DNA of 64,000 bases from positions 112,937 through 176,936 of the forward strand of contig RHPI01000671.1 in NCBI GenBank assembly GCA_009103225.1. Reading direction: 5' to 3'. A program made the position numbers and the translations under genes. Positions 58,518-64,000 of the stretch are shown here, piece by piece (the stretch's first letter is position 1; each line of letters begins with the position of its first letter). The stretch comes from Chlorokybus atmophyticus (taxonomy: Eukaryota; Streptophyta; Chlorokybophyceae; Chlorokybales; Chlorokybaceae). The notes beneath the pieces were generated by a model. The model saw nothing but the letters and a program-made list of their open reading frames with translations. It searched no databases and was not told the origin of the DNA.

Positions 58518-60800
58518 ATGGCCCTGCACGATGGTTACGGCAGCATGCCGTCTGGAGCGGTGAGTAGCATACACGGGTGTTGTGTTTGAACTATGCTTTT
58601 AGGCTTCACCTGCCAGCTCAGGTCGTTGCCATTACGTTGCCCGGATGCTCTCTGCTTGTGGCTATTTACACAGCGTGCTTGCAGTCCTTTTGCCTCGTCT
58701 TGTCACACACTCAATTCCATCACATAAACCAACCGCACACAAGAAGTCAGCTACCTGCCACAATGTTGCTTGCACTTGGTGTTCACGCGTGCATGGTTGC
58801 TCTGCGACATGCAACAAGCACGTCGTAGACGTGGTTGAGGCGTCAGCAACTTGTTTTGTATGCGTCAGTCGCTGTAGCTTGCGAGCATGTTCAGCTATTT
58901 TATTGATTTCCCAACGTTGCCACTGTACTGCACCTCACCAGTTATTTTGCTTTGCTGCAGCTGGCACTCGTCCATGAAGAACCCAAAAACATGACGAGTG
59001 TCACCTGGAAGGACGGAAACGAATATGTATTGGTTTGTCCCACGCCTTACGACATAAGCACAGAGAACAAAGAGCATTGCCCTTTCATCCTACCTGATGG
59101 TCAGGTCTGCAATGCTGGGCCGTTCTGGCCAAGTCAGCTCAACTTTCATGCAAGGCGAGTTTTCTCGCTTCTTCCCGATTTCACAGTTACAATAGGTTGC
59201 ATGCAAGCAAAAGCTGCTATTAGTTATGTAGCAACTGATCATGGTGTGCAATTGCAGAGCACACGCACCCGCTGGTGAAAGAAATGAGTTTGCTCTCACC
59301 AAGAAGATGCCGTCAATCTATCTCTGCCCGGAAGAGACTTGCAAGCACCACAAGCTGGAGGGTGCCTTCAAGGAGGCGAGGTCGCTTCGCAACCACTACC
59401 AGCAGCACCATGTCCCCGCAGATCAGCATCAGTACACCTGCGAAGAGTGCCAGAAGGTGTTTAGCACCCCTAGCCACTTGCGCAAGCACATGAAGGTCCA
59501 TGCAGAAGGCCAGTACGTCTGCATGTGTGGAGCCAAGTGCAAGTCGAAGTCGCGGTTGCAGAGTCATGTTGCTTCTCAGTCCAAGTATGGAGGCACGCAT
59601 GGCTTTGGTAAGGCTTCGCTGATGTGTTCCGCTTGGCTTTATTGTTGTCGCATTCCTTGGCCTACAGTCACTTATACTACTAGTCACACATGCTGTAATA
59701 GTCACTATCATTGGGATTATCTCATACCTTCTCTCACAGGTTACGCCATCATTGACGGTGTAGTGACATGGAAAGATGGACTCAAGTACCTCCTGGTGAA
59801 GCCGTCAACCATTGAGGTGGACATGGTGCAAAAGGAACTCTGCCAGTTTGTCCTGCCAGATGGCCAGGTCTGTGGAGCAGGTCCATTCTGGCCAAGCCAG
59901 CTGGGCTTCCACATGAGGTACATACTAGTATCTTCTCATGGCTGTTTGTCAACTTTGGATTGTGTCTGTTAGGCATTGGCTGACAGCTACTTGCAGGGCG
60001 CATACTTCTGGCATGAGTGACCACCAGAAAAGGGCTGAAGACAGCTCCAAGAAGCTGCCGGCTCTTTTTATATGCCCGGACGACAATTGCAAGCACAGCA
60101 GAATAGACTCCGCTTTCAAGCAGGCGCGGTCGTTGAAAAACCACTTCCACCAGCACCATGTTCCTATCGAGCAGCATTCGTATGTTTGTGAAGATTGCCA
60201 TAAAGCTTTCAGCACAGCCAGCCATCTCAAGAAGCATCAGAAGATACATGGAGAGGGGCAGTATGTCTGTGTCTGCGGAGCCAAGTGCAAGTCAAAGTCG
60301 CGACTGGAAAAGCACATATCCTCGCAAACCAAGTATGGAGGCCAGCATGCCTTCGGTAAGTTGAAGTTGATTATGCCAGAACCTCTTGGCATATCAGTCT
60401 GGATGACTGTGCTTTGCATTGGGAATGCAGGTACTCGTGGTTTGCATAGACGGTACTGTCATTCTGACATGAATTTGCTCATGTTGCAGCTAGTGTCCCT
60501 GAGTCAGCAAGGGCGGCCACCAAGCGCAAGGCAGACCAGCCGCCCGATGACGAGCCCAGCAGCACGATGGCCAACACCAGCGTGATGCATGGGTACGGGC
60601 AAGACCCGCACATGCTGCACGCTGGCATGATGCTGCCACCCGCCATGCAGATGCAGCCGGGCATGCACATGATGCCGCATGGCATGATCATGCACCAGCC
60701 CTTGTCGGCCGGCATGATGATGCCATCCATGGGAGCGTTGCCACCCCACTTGCAGCATATGCAAGCAGCTAGCATGCATGGCCATCAGCAGACGGCTTGA
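58518..60800 (+). CDS. Zinc-finger protein built from two tandem duplicated modules
   Basis: Six exons (58518-58559, 58961-59154, 59258-59607, 59740-59917, 59997-60355, 60490-60800) join in phase to 477 aa. Exons 2-3 and exons 4-5 encode two versions of the same ~175-residue module. Each has TWKDG, a CPFILPDGQVC/CQFVLPDGQVC...H atypical finger with AGPFWPSQL, a CPEETCKH/CPDDNCKH finger ending HHVP, a classical C2H2 finger (YTCEECQKVFSTPSHLRKHM / YVCEDCHKAFSTASHLKKHQ), and a final YVCMCGAKCKSKSRL/YVCVCGAKCKSKSRL block. Exon boundaries and phases are the same in both modules. The C-terminus (exon 6) has a KRK basic patch and then a Met/His/Pro-rich tail. A nuclear DNA- or RNA-binding role is likely from the C2H2 fingers; the family is not one I can name. 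Intron 2 uses a GC donor where its twin (intron 4) uses GT. Confidence 0.85.
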
Positions 60801-62016
60801 GTAGCTATTCTTGCGTTGCTGTCAGCTGACCTACCAGCGCACACTGTGCACAGCTCGTGCACACATCCAGGTACGCACCTCGTCAGGCATGCCAAGTGTG
60901 ATGTCCAGATGCAATTTGTAATGAAGCTCTGCACGGCAGGTTTCCCTGTGGATTAGCAAGCGTTTGGCTTGGGTTGAAGTTTGCTGCAACCCAGGCGTTT
61001 GCAGCAAACCATACATGGAAGGGAGTTAGGGGCGATGCTGGAGGCAAAGTGTACATTGTTGTGTGAGTTCATTTACTGTACAGTCGCATTACCGGAGCTC
61101 TACTTTTGCGTGAGCACCAGGATCATTTGCTGAGTTGTAGTGCTGAAAGTTGATTTGAATGCACTGCGGCTCCATTGCTTTTGTCTCATGATCTTTGCCT
61201 ATGCACTGCAGCTGCCCTATGCAGACAGTATGCTGTTTGCAATGTTTGTGACAGCAGCAGTAACCAAGAGCAGTTGCTCTGTGGTCTCACCCTTTCTGCG
61301 TCCATGTGAGGACTAATGTCACAACTGGAGAAAGTGACCTTGTAGTGAGTACTGTTGCTCTTTTTTCAGACGTGAACACTTCCCATTGCGTGCTTGGTTC
61401 ATATTGGCATTAAACTCTCTCGCAACACTTCTTGGTCTTGAAGTGCCAGCATGTCCTGTATCTGTCGCATACGGTTTGCAGTGTGCTGGCTGCCTTTTCT
61501 AGTGTATCAACTTCACACGAGCTTTGCAAGCCGCCTGCAGTACTACGGGATGGTCGAATCCGTGTTGTGCTCGCGGTGGCAACACTTGTACATTTGTACA
61601 TATCAGTCCTCCTGCTTAGGAGGAGGCGCTCATTATCTGCCTAGGAGGCTGGTCGCTTGGGAACACATCATCAGGTGAATACTGCAGTATACGCTTTGTC
61701 TACTGGTAGTCCGGGTCGATGGTGAAGTTGCTTATCTGTGTTGCATGGGGACCCAATAACGTTGTTTTAATTTGGCTTGAGAGCAGCTTCCGAACTGTCG
61801 CCTGCTACACTCCATGGTGGTCACAATCACAGTCAGTGACTGCCAAGGCAAGCACAAAGCAAGTGCAGGAACAGCAGCTGGTTGCACGGATCAAAATACC
61901 ACTCCTTACTGTCCTTGTTTATGAATAATTCATAAAAGCTGCATGGTAAGGATACACATGCAGCTTGCTCAATGCTGACTATCTAGCTAGAGCCTAAACA
62001 GGTTGCTGTGCTTGCT
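60801..62016. other. Convergent intergenic region
   Basis: Lies between the stops of the zinc-finger gene (+) and the fibrillin gene (-). Short open frames on both strands lack domains; a large part is probably 3' UTR. Confidence 0.45.
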
Positions 62017-63921
62017 CTACGCTCTATGCCTGGCTAGGATAAACAGGTTCCCCTTGTTGTCTCGTCCTATCCGATGATCGTCATCAACATACCTGCATCG
62101 CAGCGTTCAGCCATGCCAACAACATAACACCTGCATAACTGCAGCACTCTACACCAGATGCCAACATCCGAGTAAACACCACACGAGTAAGAAAACATTG
62201 ACCAACTCACGTTATATCAAGCCACCCTTCGGGATTGAAGATGGAGAGCAGCAGGTCGTAATTCTTCTCGAATAATGAACGCAGCTGCAAGCACAATGAC
62301 GGGGTTAACCATGAATCACTGCACAGTAGTCACTGTGCAACAGAAGTACATATCAGAGAGCACCACACGTTGGTGAAAAACAACCGTGCTCAGCATGCAT
62401 ATGTGCTGTATGCATTCACAAAGCACTGCAATCAAGTCACCATCTCTGGCTCCAGCGTTGCTTGCTCAAAGGTAATGTCAACTCTCTGCAGACAATGCAC
62501 ACAAAGGTGTTAATGATAAGCCATGCAAGCATACCAGTGCATTGTAACATAAAGATGGCAGATATAGCTTACGGTTGGTGATGTCACTTGGTATCGCGCT
62601 ACAATGGCCAGTTCGCCCTTGATAAGACCCAAACCAGCCAGAAGGAACTCCACTGTGTTGTTTGCTAAACACTGAAAGCGGGCACATGCAAGACTTAGTT
62701 GTATGTGTGTGCCGACTAGCGCGCACGCGCATGCACAAACACAACACGCACATGTGCGTGCGTGCGTGCATGCGTGCGTGCGTAAGCATGTGCACCACCA
62801 CACACAAGCATGAACGGTGAGTATGCTCAACCATGTAGCAGATACACGCACCAAGACAACAAACATGCAGCAATTTCCATGCGCGCACGTACCTGCTCTG
62901 TGTCTATGCTTTGGAACAGGTTGCCCAGCGTGATGAACCCTCTGAGGCCGAGCTTCGTGCGTCGCGAGCCTTGGATTGATATGGTCGTGTAAAGCAGCTG
63001 CCAGTCGCCCGCCACCTGAACGGTCCATAGTGAAGCGTCTGCGCTCATAGTATCAATCCAATGTGGCAAAACCCAACATGCTTCCATGGTGTGCACTTGA
63101 GTCATTGAGCGCGCTGTCGTACCAAGCGAAGGTTTTCTGTTGGGTTGGGAACAGGGTTAAGTGCTTCCAAGGCTTTGGCCAGAGCATCGATCTCTGCACG
63201 CTTAGCTGATGTCACGCTGAATATGCCCCTGTCAGTGCCTGCAACACACGCATAGGCTTGACTGTGACACAGCCTCTTTGCAATTGAGTCTGCTTGCATT
63301 GCTTGAAGTGCTCTTCTCTATCCTCTCAATCCAAAATGTAGTGTGGTGGCTTATACACAAACACACGCGCATGTATACACAAAAGAAGACAAGTGGACAA
63401 ACATAACATCAGCAGTGTATAGTATACTTGTCTCACACCTGAGTCTCACCTTCGATTGCGGCAAAGAGGGCGTCCTTGGCTGCAGCAATGGCGGGGGCAT
63501 TGTCAGACACGATGGACGCCGAGGCCGAGGACAAGGCGGAGGTGGAGGCGGTGGAGGACGGGGATGAAGCGGAGGAGGAAGACGTGCCTGAGGAACCCCG
63601 TACGCATTTAGCAACATCATGCCGCCGCAGTCGCTGCCGCCTGTAATGCTGTTGAACCACCGGCGCAGGGCGGCGGAGCTTGCTGCGAATGCTTCCAGGC
63701 TCCACCGACGACACCGACAATGCCGACAACGACTGCAATGCTCCGGTTGCCGCCGCCGCCGCCCCCGCCATGCCGGCCTCCTTGTCAACCAACCTCACCG
63801 CCTCAGGCGGGTGTAGCGTGCCGTAGTTGCTGCTACTGTGCTGCTGGAGGCGGCGCAGTGGGAGGAGAAGGAGGAGGCGGCGGCGAAGGCGTGGCTGGGT
63901 GGCTTGGGTAGCTGCGGGCAT
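62017..63921 (-). CDS. Fibrillin / plastid-lipid-associated protein (PAP family)
   Basis: Seven exons (63921-63450, 63238-63123, 63015-62893, 62671-62573, 62485-62441, 62284-62211, 62092-62017) join in phase to 334 aa. Fibrillins are lipocalin-like plastid proteins that bind lipids or prenylquinones in plastoglobules, thylakoids or stroma. Recognised: [14 protein letters not shown] and [18 protein letters not shown] at the domain start, [24 protein letters not shown], then [33 protein letters not shown] and the C-terminal [13 protein letters not shown]. The FNPEGW and IGRD-KGN-F-L ending marks one fibrillin subgroup; I am not certain which number. The N-terminus is Arg/Leu/Ser/Ala-rich, like a chloroplast transit peptide. 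An in-frame ATG at 63993 would add 24 residues; I chose 63921 because [15 protein letters not shown] begins like a transit peptide. Confidence 0.9.
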
Positions 63922-64000
63922 GGTGAAGCTGCAGTTAGAGTTCAGGTGAGTACAATTGTGCGAGTGCAGCAGAGTTAACACACACGCGAGCATGCGTGTG

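Noticed and set aside
1-64000. CRISPR arrays, bacterial operons, IS elements, rRNA genes
   Set aside because: No spaced identical repeats, no rRNA sequence, and all recognised genes are spliced eukaryotic genes.

Overview
This window is nuclear DNA from a photosynthetic eukaryote of the green lineage. The evidence is fourteen spliced genes made of short exons with GT-AG (and some GC-AG) introns, standard codon use, no operons, and a gene set typical of plants and green algae: a CHUP1-type chloroplast-positioning protein, a plastid fibrillin/PAP, a DUF1350 protein with a plastid-like leader, a plant-type polyamine/amino-acid permease, an RMA/RNF5-type RING E3 and an Iojap/RsfS protein. An early-diverging streptophyte alga would fit, but that is an inference. 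Every exon chain below was built by hand from splice sites and reading phase, and no database search was possible. Family names come from recognised motifs.

Layout. 1182-6465 (+): 20-exon CHUP1-like gene with an unusual N-terminus bearing MIT-like repeats. 7.9-10.4 kb: decayed gag/protease fragment of an LTR-type retroelement. 11.37-12.47 kb: intron-containing, nonsense-damaged partial copy of the CHUP1-like gene. 13900-15291 (-): secreted NHL-repeat beta-propeller. 15.3-20.7 kb: gene-poor DNA with one gap and several hairpins. 20723-24643 (-): leucine-rich-repeat protein fused to an alpha/beta-hydrolase. 25553-28032 (+): long Iojap/RsfS protein with AT-hooks. 29181-30516 (-): small four-helix membrane protein. 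30828-34873 (+): FNBP4-like protein with three WW domains. 37001-38837 (+): tail-anchored RING E3. 39932-42720 (-): unrecognised polytopic membrane protein. 43405-46550 (+): polyamine/amino-acid permease. 46.6-49.6 kb: gene-poor, with a second gap. 49593-51721 (+): C2-domain protein ending in a polybasic CaaX-like tail. 52444-53154 (-): PET100-like cytochrome-oxidase assembly factor. 53480-56107 (+): DUF1350 protein. 58518-60800 (+): zinc-finger protein made of two duplicated modules. 62017-63993 (-): fibrillin/PAP protein.

Several genes relate to organelles: CHUP1-like (chloroplast movement), Iojap/RsfS (organelle ribosomes), PET100-like (mitochondrial complex IV), DUF1350 and fibrillin (plastid). 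I see no operon-like or cluster logic joining them. Four gene pairs are head-to-head with start codons 311 to 909 bp apart, and the 30.5/30.8 kb pair shares a cluster of ACGT/G-box motifs.

The most unusual items are the MIT-CHUP1 and LRR-hydrolase architectures, the AT-hook Iojap protein, a high share of GC-AG introns (7 of about 102 in my models), many unrelated near-perfect hairpins with tiny loops, and a 236-bp exact duplication that ends at a single N and is probably an assembly artefact.
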